Of a stretch of DNA of 9,998 nucleotides, positions 1 through 5,387 are shown one piece after another. Under the pieces are notes generated by a model, which did not search any database, was not told the DNA's origin, and saw only the letters and a list, made by a program, of their open reading frames with translations. How positions within the stretch are numbered: the first letter of the stretch is position 1; every line of letters starts with the position of its first letter. The position numbers and the translations under genes were made by a program. Origin of the DNA: Actinomycetes bacterium (GTDB lineage Bacteria > Actinomycetota > Coriobacteriia > Anaerosomatales > Anaerosomataceae); NCBI GenBank assembly GCA_021850085.1, contig JAJZRZ010000045.1, forward strand, positions 1-9,998, in the 5' to 3' direction.

Positions 1-89
1 CCATCACCAACGACGAGATCCTTACGATGAAGTGCGATGTGCTCATCCCGGCGGCGCTCGAGAACCAGCTCTCGGCCAAGAACGCCGAC
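1..89 (+). other. Internal fragment of a glutamate dehydrogenase gene, fused in frame to rplD
   Basis: The frame is open from the window edge; codons from position 3 read ITNDEILTMKCDVLIPAALE and continue NQLSAKNA. The segment CDVLIPAALENQ followed by a K/E-N-A stretch is a hallmark of the NAD(P)-binding domain of hexameric Glu dehydrogenases (GdhA/GudB), which deaminate glutamate to 2-oxoglutarate. L4 has nothing like it at this place. The dehydrogenase match fades after about position 84–89, where the family would continue towards its VVEGANGPTT-type motif; here the frame becomes L4 instead. The ATG at 27 lies inside the dehydrogenase homology and is not a credible start. Only about 28 codons are visible, so the dehydrogenase subtype cannot be told. 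A fragment joined to an essential ribosomal gene is most simply an assembly chimera, although a real deletion or rearrangement cannot be excluded from this window. Confidence 0.8.
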
Positions 90-353
90 GGCCAGCTTTT
101 CGTGATCGACAGCTTCGGTCTCGACGAGCCGTCCACCAAGAAGGCCGCCGAGGTGCTCAAGGCCCTCGGCATCGACCGCCGCGTGACCGTGGTGGTGGCC
201 GAGGACGACTTGAACGCGACGCTCTCGCTGCGCAATATCGAGCGCGTGCGCGTGATCACCGCTTCCGAGGCGAACACATACGACCTGGTGGACAACGTCT
301 CCGTTCTGTTCACGAAGCCGGCCCTGGAGTGGCTCGAGGGGGTGCTGAGCTGA
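69..353 (+). CDS. rplD: 50S ribosomal protein L4, C-terminal part only (5' end missing or replaced)
   Basis: L4 is an early-assembling large-subunit protein that binds 23S rRNA and lines the exit tunnel; in Escherichia coli it also represses its own S10 operon. The L4-like part begins around LSAKNADGQ and holds the usual C-terminal globular fold segments: LFVIDSF, the EPSTKKAAEVLKALG helix, VVVAEDDLNATLSLRNI (counterpart of the family's E/D-N-x-x-L-x-x-RN motif), VRVITASEANTYDLV and a final LFTKPALEWLEGVLS. About 94 residues remain of the usual 200–210, so the N-terminal domain and the long tunnel loop are absent. Upstream of the junction the same frame encodes glutamate dehydrogenase, so no genuine start lies in the window. 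The stop TGA at 351–353 overlaps the rplW ATG by one base, which suggests translational coupling. The identity of the 3' half is firm; the true 5' end is unknown. Confidence 0.9.
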   Translation, partial: LSAKNADGQLFVIDSFGLDEPSTKKAAEVLKALGIDRRVTVVVAEDDLNATLSLRNIERVRVITASEANTYDLVDNVSVLFTKPALEWLEGVLS

Positions 354-637
354 TGCATGCACACGACGTCATCATCCGGCCGATCGTGTCGGAGAAGAGC
401 TACGACCTGATGGAACAGAACCGTTACACGTTCGAGGTTGCCAAAGACGCCAAGAAGGAGCAGATCGCCCAGGCGGTGACCGAGGTCTTCGGCGTTACGG
501 TGGTCAAGGTGAACACGATGAACGTGTCTGGTAAACCGCGGCGAGTCCGCTACAATAAGGGGCTGTCGCGCTCATGGAAGAAGGCGATCGTCACCCTGAG
601 GGATGGCGATACGATCGACCTGTTCGCCGGCAGGTGA
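353..637 (+). CDS. rplW: 50S ribosomal protein L23
   Basis: L23 binds 23S rRNA beside the polypeptide exit tunnel and forms the docking site for trigger factor, SRP and the Sec translocon. The product is 94 residues, the normal length. Family features are the N-terminal DVIIRPIVSEKSY strand-helix (residues 5–17), the YTFEVAKDAKKEQIAQAV helix, VFGVTVVKVNTMNVSGK and the basic hairpin RRVRYNKGLSRSWKKAIVTL, ending in DTIDLF. The chosen ATG overlaps the rplD stop in a TGATG arrangement and has a purine-rich GAGGGGG stretch at 336–342 ahead of it. The neighbouring ATG at 357 is in another frame and gives no L23. The gene is followed by an unusually long 142-bp structured spacer before rplB, where most operons of this type have only a short gap. 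Confidence 0.96.
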   Translation: MHAHDVIIRPIVSEKSYDLMEQNRYTFEVAKDAKKEQIAQAVTEVFGVTVVKVNTMNVSGKPRRVRYNKGLSRSWKKAIVTLRDGDTIDLFAGR

Positions 638-779
638 ATCCCTTGTGCTCCCAGTTTGCTGGGAGTGCGGTGGCTGATGGAGCCACCCGGCACCGTGGTA
701 GGAACGTCCGGCGTCGGACCACTCGGAAGAGCGCCTTCCGAGTCCCAAGTGGTCCGGCAATCGGAACGAAGGAGAAGCA
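638..779 (+). promoter_or_regulatory. Structured rplW–rplB spacer with three consecutive stem-loops
   Basis: This 142-bp non-coding spacer contains three inverted repeats in a row. The first is CTCCCAG/CTGGGAG (648–654 with 659–665, loop TTTG). The second is GGTGGCT/AGCCACC (669–675 with 681–687, 5-nt loop). The third is an extended hairpin with outer arms CGGACCACT (715–723) and AGTGGTCCG (748–756), extendable to 713/758, enclosing CGGAAG/CTTCCG (724–729 with 735–740). The ACCAC at 718–722 could alternatively pair with GTGGT at 695–699, so mutually exclusive folds are possible. The structures end just before the rplB ribosome binding site GAAGGAG (768–774, 5 nt from the ATG). No T-tract follows any stem, so an ordinary intrinsic terminator is unlikely. 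A leader-like element, such as autoregulation, attenuation or RNA processing, is inferred and not shown. Confidence 0.5.
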
Positions 780-1610
780 ATGGGACTGAAGAAGTACAAG
801 CCGACATCCCCGGGTCGTCGATTCCAGACGGTCTCCGACTTCTCGGAGATCACCTCCACGACGCCGGAGAAGTCGCTGCTCGAGCCGCTGTCGAACAACG
901 GCGGCCGCAACAACAACGGCCGTATCACCACCCGTCATCAGGGCGGAGGACACAAGCGTCGCTACCGCAAGATCGACTTCAAGCGCAACAAGGACCTGGT
1001 TCCCGCCAAGGTCGCGACGATCGAGTATGACCCGAACCGCTCGGCCCGCATCGCGTTGCTGCACTACGCCGACGGCGAGAAGCGCTACATCCTCGCCCCC
1101 GAGAAGCTCTCGGTGGGTGATGTCGTCGTCTCGGGACCGCAGGCGGACATCAAGCCGGGCAATGCGCTTCCTCTCGCGAACATACCGACCGGTACCGTCG
1201 TGCACGCCATCGAGCTCCAGCCCGGCAAGGGTGCGGCGATCGCGCGTTCTGCCGGCGCGTCGGCGCAGTTGATCGGCAAGGAGGGTCCCAACGCCATCCT
1301 GCGCATGCCTTCCTCGGAGATGCGCATGGTGCAGCTCACCTGCCGCGCGACCGTAGGCGAGGTCGGCAACAGCGAGCACGCCAACATCTCTGTGGGCAAA
1401 GCGGGACGAAACCGTCACCTCGGCAAGCGCCCGACCGTGCGCGGTACCGCGATGAACCCGGTCGACCACCCGCACGGCGGTGGCGAGGGCAAGAACAAGA
1501 CCGCCGGACGTCACCCGGTCACCCCGTGGGGTACCCCTACCAAGGGTCACCGCACGCGCGCCAAGCACAAGTCCTCGGACCGGATGATCATCCGCCGCCG
1601 CAAGAAGTAG
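780..1610 (+). CDS. rplB: 50S ribosomal protein L2
   Basis: L2 is a primary 23S rRNA-binding protein needed for subunit association and for shaping the peptidyl transferase centre. The 276-residue product has the normal length. It shows the N-terminal KKYKPTSPGRR, the RNA-binding stretch GRNNNGRITTRHQGGGHKRRYRKIDFKR (about 42–69), an OB/SH3-like core with the SAGASAQLIGKEG segment (157–169), GKAGRNRHLGKRPTVRGTAMNP, and the conserved VDHPHGGGEGK loop at 228–238 with the two histidines (230, 232) near the peptidyl transferase centre. The basic tail IIRRRKK completes it. ATG 780 has a good GAAGGAG Shine–Dalgarno at 768–774. It is preceded by the hairpin-rich spacer and followed after 10 nt by rpsS. 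Confidence 0.98.
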   Translation: MGLKKYKPTSPGRRFQTVSDFSEITSTTPEKSLLEPLSNNGGRNNNGRITTRHQGGGHKRRYRKIDFKRNKDLVPAKVATIEYDPNRSARIALLHYADGEKRYILAPEKLSVGDVVVSGPQADIKPGNALPLANIPTGTVVHAIELQPGKGAAIARSAGASAQLIGKEGPNAILRMPSSEMRMVQLTCRATVGEVGNSEHANISVGKAGRNRHLGKRPTVRGTAMNPVDHPHGGGEGKNKTAGRHPVTPWGTPTKGHRTRAKHKSSDRMIIRRRKK

Positions 1611-1620
1611 GGAGTTGGAG

Positions 1621-1899
1621 ATGAGCAGAAGCCTCAAGAAGGGACCCTACGTCGAGCCGCGTCTCCTGAAGCGCATTCAGGACATGAACGAGGCCGGCGA
1701 GAAGAAGGTCATCAAGACCTGGTCGCGCGACTCGACCATCTTCCCGGAGATGGTCGGCCACACGGTAGCGGTGCACGACGGGCGCAAGCACGTGCCGGTG
1801 TACGTCACCGAGTCCATGGTGGGTCACAAGTTCGGAGAGTTCTCGCCGACAAGGACCTTCCGTGGGCACGCCGACGACCGGAAGAAGGGCAAGCGCTGA
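1621..1899 (+). CDS. rpsS: 30S ribosomal protein S19
   Basis: S19 sits in the head of the small subunit, pairs with S13 and contacts the A-site tRNA and the intersubunit bridge. The product of 92 residues begins MSRSLKKGPYV, the canonical S19 start. It continues with TWSRDSTIFPEMVGHTVAVHDGRKHVPVYVTESMVGHKFGEFSPTRTF, nearly all of which is family consensus, and ends with a basic tail. The ATG at 1621 is preferred over the in-frame TTG at 1615 because it gives the family N-terminus and lies 6 nt after GGGAG (1610–1614), which overlaps the rplB stop region. The stop TGA (1897–1899) overlaps the rplV ATG by one base. Confidence 0.97.
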   Translation: MSRSLKKGPYVEPRLLKRIQDMNEAGEKKVIKTWSRDSTIFPEMVGHTVAVHDGRKHVPVYVTESMVGHKFGEFSPTRTFRGHADDRKKGKR

Positions 1900-2240
1900 T
1901 GGAAGCAAGAGCAACCGCCAAGTACGTGAGGGTGAGCCCGCGCAAGGCGCGCGAGGTGATCGACCTCGTCAGGGGCAAGTCGGTCCCGGACGCCGAGGCG
2001 ATACTGAAGTTCACGCCGCGTGCGGCCGCGGAGATCGTGGGCAAGGTCGTGCACAGCGCGGCGGCCAATGCCGAGAAGCAGCACCGCGTTCGCCCCGAGA
2101 CCCTGTTCGTCTCCGAGGCGTACGTGAACGAGGGTCCCACCATCAAGCGCATCCGCCCGCGCGCCATGGGCCGTGCGTTCCGCATCAACAAGCGCACGAG
2201 CCACATCACCGTGGTCGTCAAGCAGCGAGAGGAGGCGTAA
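1899..2240 (+). CDS. rplV: 50S ribosomal protein L22
   Basis: L22 contacts all domains of 23S rRNA, and its extended beta-hairpin lines the tunnel constriction where macrolides act. The product is 113 residues, a standard size; many actinomycete L22 proteins carry longer C-terminal extensions that are missing here. Conserved parts are KYVRVSPRKAREVIDLVRGKSV (10–31), EAILKFTPRAAAEIVGKVVHSAAANAE, and the hairpin TLFVSEAYVNEGPTIKRIRPRAMGRAFRINKRTSHITVVV. No substitution in the hairpin tip looks odd by eye. The start forms a TGATG overlap with the rpsS stop, and the ribosome binding site is weak (GAAGAAGGG upstream), consistent with coupling to rpsS translation. Confidence 0.97.
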   Translation: MEARATAKYVRVSPRKAREVIDLVRGKSVPDAEAILKFTPRAAAEIVGKVVHSAAANAEKQHRVRPETLFVSEAYVNEGPTIKRIRPRAMGRAFRINKRTSHITVVVKQREEA

Positions 2241-2245
2241 GGCGC

Positions 2246-2983
2246 ATGGGTCAGAAAGTCTATCCGATCGGGTTTCGCCTCGGCATCACCGAGGAGTGGC
2301 GCAGCCGCTGGTACCAGGACAAAGGCTACGGTCAGACGCTCGCTGAGGATCTGGCGCTCCGCAAGTACCTGAAAGCGAAGCTCCGCCGCGCCGCCATCTC
2401 GCGCATCGACATCGAGCGCAAGGGCGACAAGGTCTTCGTAGAGATCTGGACCGCGCGTCCCGGCATCGTCATCGGCAAGAAGGGCGCTGAGGTGGACGTG
2501 CTTCGCAAGGAGCTCGAGAAGCTCGCGGGGCACTCCGTCGCTGTCAACATAGTCGAGATCAAGCGCCCTGAGCTGGATGCCACCTTGGTGGCGCAGAGCG
2601 TGGCCGAGCAGCTCGTGGCTCGTGTCTCGTTCCGCCGTGCGATGAAGAAGGCCGTCACGAGCGCTATGAAATCTGGAGCGCTCGGCATCCGCATCCAGTG
2701 TTCGGGTCGCCTTGGCGGCGCCGAAATGGGTCGCCGCGAGTGGTACCGCGAGGGCCGCGTGCCGCTTCATACCCTGCGCGCCAAGATCGACTACGGCACG
2801 ACCGATGCAGTGACTACCTTCGGTGTCGTCGGCGTGAAGGTGTGGGTCTACCGCGGTGACAAAATGCCAGGACAGACGCTGACAGCCGCCGAAGAAGCAG
2901 CGCTCGTCGAGCGCCCCCGTCCCGATCGCAGCGATCGTCCGCGTGGCCGCAAGCCAGGTGCCGGAGCAGGAAGGAGAGGCTAG
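2246..2983 (+). CDS. rpsC: 30S ribosomal protein S3
   Basis: S3 forms part of the mRNA entry channel with S4 and S5 and has helicase-like activity on incoming mRNA. The 245-residue protein starts MGQKVYPIGFRLGI; the family usually has His where Tyr6 stands. It contains the type II KH domain with the GKKG loop (77–80, in RPGIVIGKKGAEV), then the C-terminal domain with VSFRRAMKKAV (127–137), the SGRLGGAEMGRREWYREGRVPLHTLRA stretch (153–179) and IDYGTTDAVTTFGVVGVKVWVYRGD (181–205). The last 25 or so residues are low-complexity Arg/Pro/Gly, a normal variable tail. ATG 2246 has AGGAGG at 2230–2235, lying at the end of rplV. A longer open frame upstream in this phase lies over rplV and is not coding. 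Confidence 0.97.
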   Translation: MGQKVYPIGFRLGITEEWRSRWYQDKGYGQTLAEDLALRKYLKAKLRRAAISRIDIERKGDKVFVEIWTARPGIVIGKKGAEVDVLRKELEKLAGHSVAVNIVEIKRPELDATLVAQSVAEQLVARVSFRRAMKKAVTSAMKSGALGIRIQCSGRLGGAEMGRREWYREGRVPLHTLRAKIDYGTTDAVTTFGVVGVKVWVYRGDKMPGQTLTAAEEAALVERPRPDRSDRPRGRKPGAGAGRRG

Positions 2984-3409
2984 ATGCTGCTTCCCAAGCG
3001 AGTGAAGCACCGTAAGGTGATGCGCGGCTCCCGCAAGGGCGTCGCCAAGGGCGGCACCGAGATCGCGTTCGGCGACTTCGGCCTGAAGGCTCTCGAACCG
3101 GCGTGGATCACGAACCGGCAGATCGAGGCCGCTCGTATCGCGATGACCCGCTACATGAAGCGTGGCGGCAAGGTCTGGATCAACATCTTCCCGGACAAGC
3201 CGGTAACTCAGAAGCCCGCCGAGACCCGCATGGGTTCCGGCAAGGGCAACCCTGAAAAGTGGGTCGCGGTGGTCAAGCCCGGACGCATCATGTTCGAGAT
3301 CGCGGGTGTGAGTGAAGAGGTGGCCAAAGAGGCCATGCGTCTCGCCGCGCAGAAGCTCCCCATCAAGTGCAAGTTCGTGACCCGTGCTGACAGTGGCGGT
3401 GAAGGTTAG
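2984..3409 (+). CDS. rplP: 50S ribosomal protein L16
   Basis: L16 helps form the A-site/aminoacyl-tRNA region of the large subunit and is required for late assembly. The protein is 141 residues. Consensus segments are MLLPKRVKHRKVMRG, FGLKALEPAWITNRQIEAAR (32–51), MTRYMKRGGKVWINIFPDKPVTQKPAETRMGSGKGNPE (54–91) and WVAVVKPGRIMFEIAGV. Arg82, in RMGSGKG, corresponds to the arginine that is hydroxylated in E. coli L16. The ATG directly abuts the rpsC stop, with AAGGAGAGG at 2971–2979 as the ribosome binding site. Its own stop abuts rpmC, making a no-gap rpsC-rplP-rpmC run. Confidence 0.98.
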   Translation: MLLPKRVKHRKVMRGSRKGVAKGGTEIAFGDFGLKALEPAWITNRQIEAARIAMTRYMKRGGKVWINIFPDKPVTQKPAETRMGSGKGNPEKWVAVVKPGRIMFEIAGVSEEVAKEAMRLAAQKLPIKCKFVTRADSGGEG

Positions 3410-3619
3410 ATGAAGGCGACTGAGATCAAGAACCTGGCGGATACCGAGATCGCCGAGAAGCTGAAGGAGCGCAGGACGGAGCTGTTCAATCTCCGGTTCC
3501 AGCTTGCGACCGGACAGCTCGACAACCCGCACCAGATCACGTCGGTCAAGAAGGACATCGCACGCCTGCACACCGAAGCGCGCGCCCGCGAGATCGCGGC
3601 CGCCCGGACTCAGGCGTAA
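3410..3619 (+). CDS. rpmC: 50S ribosomal protein L29
   Basis: L29 is a small two-helix protein next to L23 at the tunnel exit. The 69-residue product carries the diagnostic ELFNLRFQLATGQLDNPHQI motif (about 24–43) between two amphipathic helices, and a C-terminal run of alternating Arg/Ala/Glu residues. The start ATG comes immediately after the rplP stop TAG, with a modest GGTGAAGG purine stretch in front, so expression probably depends on coupling to rplP. Length and motif are normal. Confidence 0.96.
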   Translation: MKATEIKNLADTEIAEKLKERRTELFNLRFQLATGQLDNPHQITSVKKDIARLHTEARAREIAAARTQA

Positions 3620-3634
3620 GTGGGAGGACGGCAG

Positions 3635-3895
3635 ATGAGCACCGATCGCAACCGCCGCAAGGAGCGCCAGGGAGTCGTGGTTTCGACCGCTGGCGAGAAG
3701 ACCTGCGTGGTCAAGGTGGAGTACCGCAAGCGTCACCCGCTCTACGGCAAGATGATCACGCGTAGCGTGAAGTTCCACGCGCACGACGAAAGCAATGACT
3801 GCGGCTTGGGTGACGTGGTCCGCATCATGGAGACGCGCCCGATATCCAAGCTGAAGCGGTGGCGCCTCGTCGAGATCGTCGAGAAGGCCAAGTAG
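3635..3895 (+). CDS. rpsQ: 30S ribosomal protein S17
   Basis: S17 is a primary 16S rRNA-binding OB-fold protein of the small-subunit body. The product, from ATG 3635, is 86 residues: MSTDRNRRKERQGVVVSTAG leads into EKTCVVKVEYRKRHPLYGKMITRSVKFHAHDESNDCGLGDVVRIMETRPISKLKRWRLVEIV, which matches the family through HAHDE, GD-V-I-ETRPISK and the W-RLV end. ATG 3635 is preferred over the in-frame GTG at 3620 because GGGAGGA (3622–3628) sits 6 nt before it. The protein lacks the long extensions seen in some mycobacterial S17 proteins. Two cysteines, Cys26 in EKTCVV and another in NDCGLG, are visible; by eye these places are often other residues. It ends the S10-type block before a 96-bp spacer. Confidence 0.96.
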   Translation: MSTDRNRRKERQGVVVSTAGEKTCVVKVEYRKRHPLYGKMITRSVKFHAHDESNDCGLGDVVRIMETRPISKLKRWRLVEIVEKAK

Positions 3896-3971
3896 CATCA
3901 GCGTCGACGCAGGCGAGGCTGATGCCCGCGGGATCGAGCAGGCTCGCTCACGCTCGCTGCTCATCCCGCGG
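3895..3971 (+). repeat. Two adjacent palindromes in the rpsQ–rplN spacer
   Basis: The 96-bp spacer is mostly inverted repeats. The first stem is GCATCAGC (3895–3902) with GCTGATGC (3918–3925), 8 bp, and it starts at the last base of the rpsQ stop codon. The second is CCGCGGGAT (3926–3934) with ATCCCGCGG (3963–3971), 9 bp, continued after one unpaired C by GAGCAG (3936–3941) with CTGCTC (3957–3962). Its loop holds a direct repeat of GCTCGCT (3942–3948 and 3952–3958). The tail after the second stem carries the rplN ribosome binding site and no T-run. Such compact, symmetric and internally repeated sequence resembles bacterial REP-type interspersed repeats, or it may be an mRNA processing or stability hairpin. 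One copy in one window cannot decide. Confidence 0.55.
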
Positions 3972-3991
3972 CCACGAGGTGGAGGAAGAGA

Positions 3992-4360
3992 ATGATCCAG
4001 CAGGAGACACGGCTCAAGGTGGCCGATAACTCCGGGGCGAGGCGAGTGGCCTGCATCAAGGTCCTCGGCGGCTCCAAGAGGCGTTACGCGTATGTCGGCG
4101 ACACCATCGTGTGCGCCGTGAAGGAGGCCACTCCCAACGGGGCGGTCAAGAAGGGCGATGTCGTCAGGGCGGTCGTGGTGCGGACCAAGAAGGAGGTGCG
4201 CCGCCCCGACGGTAGCTACATCAAGTTCGACGAGAACGCCGCGGTCATCATCGACAACCAAGGCAACCCCAGGGGCACGCGCATCTTCGGGCCGGTCGCC
4301 CGCGAGCTGCGCGATCGCAAGTACATGAAGATCGTCTCGCTTGCGCCGGAAGTCCTGTAG
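3992..4360 (+). CDS. rplN: 50S ribosomal protein L14
   Basis: L14 is a beta-barrel protein at the subunit interface that binds 23S rRNA and is the docking site of RsfS. The 122-residue product is standard: MIQQETRLKVADNSGARRVACIKVLGGSKRRYA at the start, then GDTIVCAVKEATPN, KKGDVVRAVVVRTKKEVRRPDGSYIKFDENAAVIID and GNPRGTRIFGPVARELRDRKYMKIVSLAPEVL. ATG 3992 is preceded by GGTGGAGGAAG (3978–3988). This is the first gene of the spc-type block and follows the palindromic spacer. Its stop TAG is part of the TAGGAGGT sequence that serves rplX. Confidence 0.98.
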   Translation: MIQQETRLKVADNSGARRVACIKVLGGSKRRYAYVGDTIVCAVKEATPNGAVKKGDVVRAVVVRTKKEVRRPDGSYIKFDENAAVIIDNQGNPRGTRIFGPVARELRDRKYMKIVSLAPEVL

Positions 4361-4373
4361 GAGGTTCGTAGTA

Positions 4374-4697
4374 ATGGCGAAGTCACTCACGATCCGTAAA
4401 GGCGACAAGGTCCACGTGATCGCCGGTAAGGACAAGGGCAAGGAGGGCAAGGTCCTCCGCTCGGTGCCGGAGAAAGAACGCGTGGTCGTCGAGAGCGTGC
4501 ACATGATCAAGAAGCACACCCGTCCGAACCAGAAGAACCGGCAGGGCGGCATCATCGAGATGGAGGGCACCATCCACGTCAGCAACGTGATGCTGGTGTG
4601 CCCGAACTGCAGTCAGCCCACACGTGTGGGTCGTCGTCGCGAGGACGGCATCCGCATCCGCACGTGCAAGAAGTGCGGCAAGGACGTCGACAAATAA
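4374..4697 (+). CDS. rplX: 50S ribosomal protein L24 (zinc-ribbon type)
   Basis: L24 is an assembly-initiator protein that binds the 5' part of 23S rRNA near the tunnel exit. The 107-residue product has the KOW motif KGDKVHVIAGKDKGKEGKVL (9–28), then RVVVESVHMIKKHTRPNQ and the C-terminal region with C76-P-N-C79 and C98-K-K-C101. The four cysteines look like a zinc ribbon, a form found in many but not all bacterial L24 proteins. ATG 4374 gives the expected MAKSLTIRKGD start. The ribosome binding site TAGGAGGT (4358–4365) includes the rplN stop codon. An in-frame ATG at 4341 lies inside rplN and would add unmatched residues. Confidence 0.97.
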   Translation: MAKSLTIRKGDKVHVIAGKDKGKEGKVLRSVPEKERVVVESVHMIKKHTRPNQKNRQGGIIEMEGTIHVSNVMLVCPNCSQPTRVGRRREDGIRIRTCKKCGKDVDK

Positions 4698-4700
4698 CGG

Positions 4701-4726
4701 TCACCCGGACCGGACGGTCCAGGTGA
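4701..4726 (+). promoter_or_regulatory. Stem-loop in the rplX–rplE spacer
   Basis: TCACC (4701–4705) pairs with GGTGA (4722–4726), and GGACC (4707–4711) with GGTCC (4716–4720), separated by one C·A mismatch and closed by the tetraloop GGAC. The hairpin starts three bases after the rplX stop. The rest of the 89-bp spacer has only an imperfect CCCG…CGGG palindrome (about 4735–4760), then the rplE ribosome binding site GGGAGGT (4773–4779). There is no T-tract. It could be an mRNA stability or processing element; its function is not known. Confidence 0.4.
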
Positions 4727-4786
4727 TGAGAAGTCCCGGCGGGTCGGCAATCCGCTCGGGCGCGAAGACAACGGGAGGTCGACCAC

Positions 4787-5329
4787 GTGGCACCACGATT
4801 CAAGGAACGGTACCGCACCGAGGTCGTGCCGGCGCTCACCGAGCGCTTCGGTTACGGCAACGTGAATGAGGTGCCAAAGCTCGAGAAGATCGTCATCAAC
4901 ATGGGCGTCGGCGCTGCCACCCAGGACACCAAGCTTCTGGACTCGGCTGTCGCCGATCTCACCATCATCTCGGGCCAGAAGCCCGCGATCACACGCGCGA
5001 AGAAGTCGATCGCGAGCTTCAAGCTGCGCGCAGGCATGCCGATAGGCTGCAAGGTCACTCTGCGCGGCGACCGCATGTGGGAGTTCTTCGATCGTCTGCT
5101 CTCGACCGCGCTGCCTCGCATCCGCGACTTCCGTGGAGTGAGCGACACCGCCTTCGACGGCCGGGGCAACTACTCGCTAGGCGTCACCGAACAGCTGATC
5201 TTCCCCGAGATCGACTACGACAAGGTCGATAAGATCCGCGGGATGGACATCACATTCGTCACGAGCGCCAGGACGAACGATGAGTGCCGTGTCCTGCTTG
5301 AGGCGTTCGGATTCCCGTTCAAGAAGTAG
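4787..5329 (+). CDS. rplE: 50S ribosomal protein L5
   Basis: L5 anchors 5S rRNA in the central protuberance together with L18 and contacts P-site tRNA. The 180-residue protein has normal length. It includes the N-terminal RFKERYRTEVVPALTERFGY, VPKLEKIVINMGVG (29–42), SGQKPAITRAKKSIASFKLRAGMPIGCKVTLRG (62–94), MWEFFDRLL and PRIRDFRGVS, FDGRGNYSLGVTEQLIFPEIDYDKVD and the C-terminal MDITFVTSARTNDECRVLLEAFGFPF. The start is GTG 4787, 7 nt after GGGAGGT (4773–4779), and it produces the usual MAPRFKERY-type N-terminus. Confidence 0.97.
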   Translation: MAPRFKERYRTEVVPALTERFGYGNVNEVPKLEKIVINMGVGAATQDTKLLDSAVADLTIISGQKPAITRAKKSIASFKLRAGMPIGCKVTLRGDRMWEFFDRLLSTALPRIRDFRGVSDTAFDGRGNYSLGVTEQLIFPEIDYDKVDKIRGMDITFVTSARTNDECRVLLEAFGFPFKK

Positions 5330-5340
5330 AGTTCGGAGCC

Positions 5341-5366
5341 AGGGCGTCCTCGCAGAAAGACGCCTT
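5341..5366 (+). promoter_or_regulatory. Stem-loop in the rplE–rpsZ spacer
   Basis: GGCGTC (5343–5348) pairs with GACGCC (5359–5364), extendable by a G·T and an A–T pair to 5341/5366, with a 10-nt loop. It lies in the 58-bp gap just ahead of the very strong AAGGAGGT ribosome binding site (5371–5378) of rpsZ. A short TTTTT run (5378–5382) occurs 12 nt after the stem, too far away for a typical intrinsic terminator. Function unknown. Confidence 0.35.
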
Positions 5367-5387
5367 CTCGAAGGAGGTTTTTGCACA

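Noticed and set aside
27..353. A complete 108-residue short L4 starting at ATG 27
   Set aside because: The ATG sits inside sequence with glutamate dehydrogenase homology, and the frame is open upstream to the window edge. L4 is about twice as long in all bacteria, so this is a truncated or chimeric gene and not a novel short L4.
648..665. Intrinsic terminator after rplW (stem CTCCCAG/CTGGGAG)
   Set aside because: No T-tract follows the stem, and the operon must continue into rplB. The hairpin is better treated as part of the structured spacer.
591..1637. Antisense open frame (about 348 codons) opposite rplB and the rplW–rplB spacer
   Set aside because: It shadows the conserved rplB sequence. 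The composition is typical of an antisense phase of GC-rich genes, with no motif and no convincing ribosome binding site.
1805..4585. Very long antisense open frame (about 926 codons) spanning rpsS to rplX
   Set aside because: It lies opposite eight well-recognised ribosomal protein genes. High third-position G/C in the sense genes removes stop codons from one antisense phase. The translation is Leu/His/Arg/Asp-rich and has no recognisable domain.
5378..5382. T-run after the rplE–rpsZ hairpin as a terminator
   Set aside because: The run is only five bases, lies 12 nt downstream of the stem and overlaps the end of the rpsZ Shine–Dalgarno region, so it does not fit a terminator.
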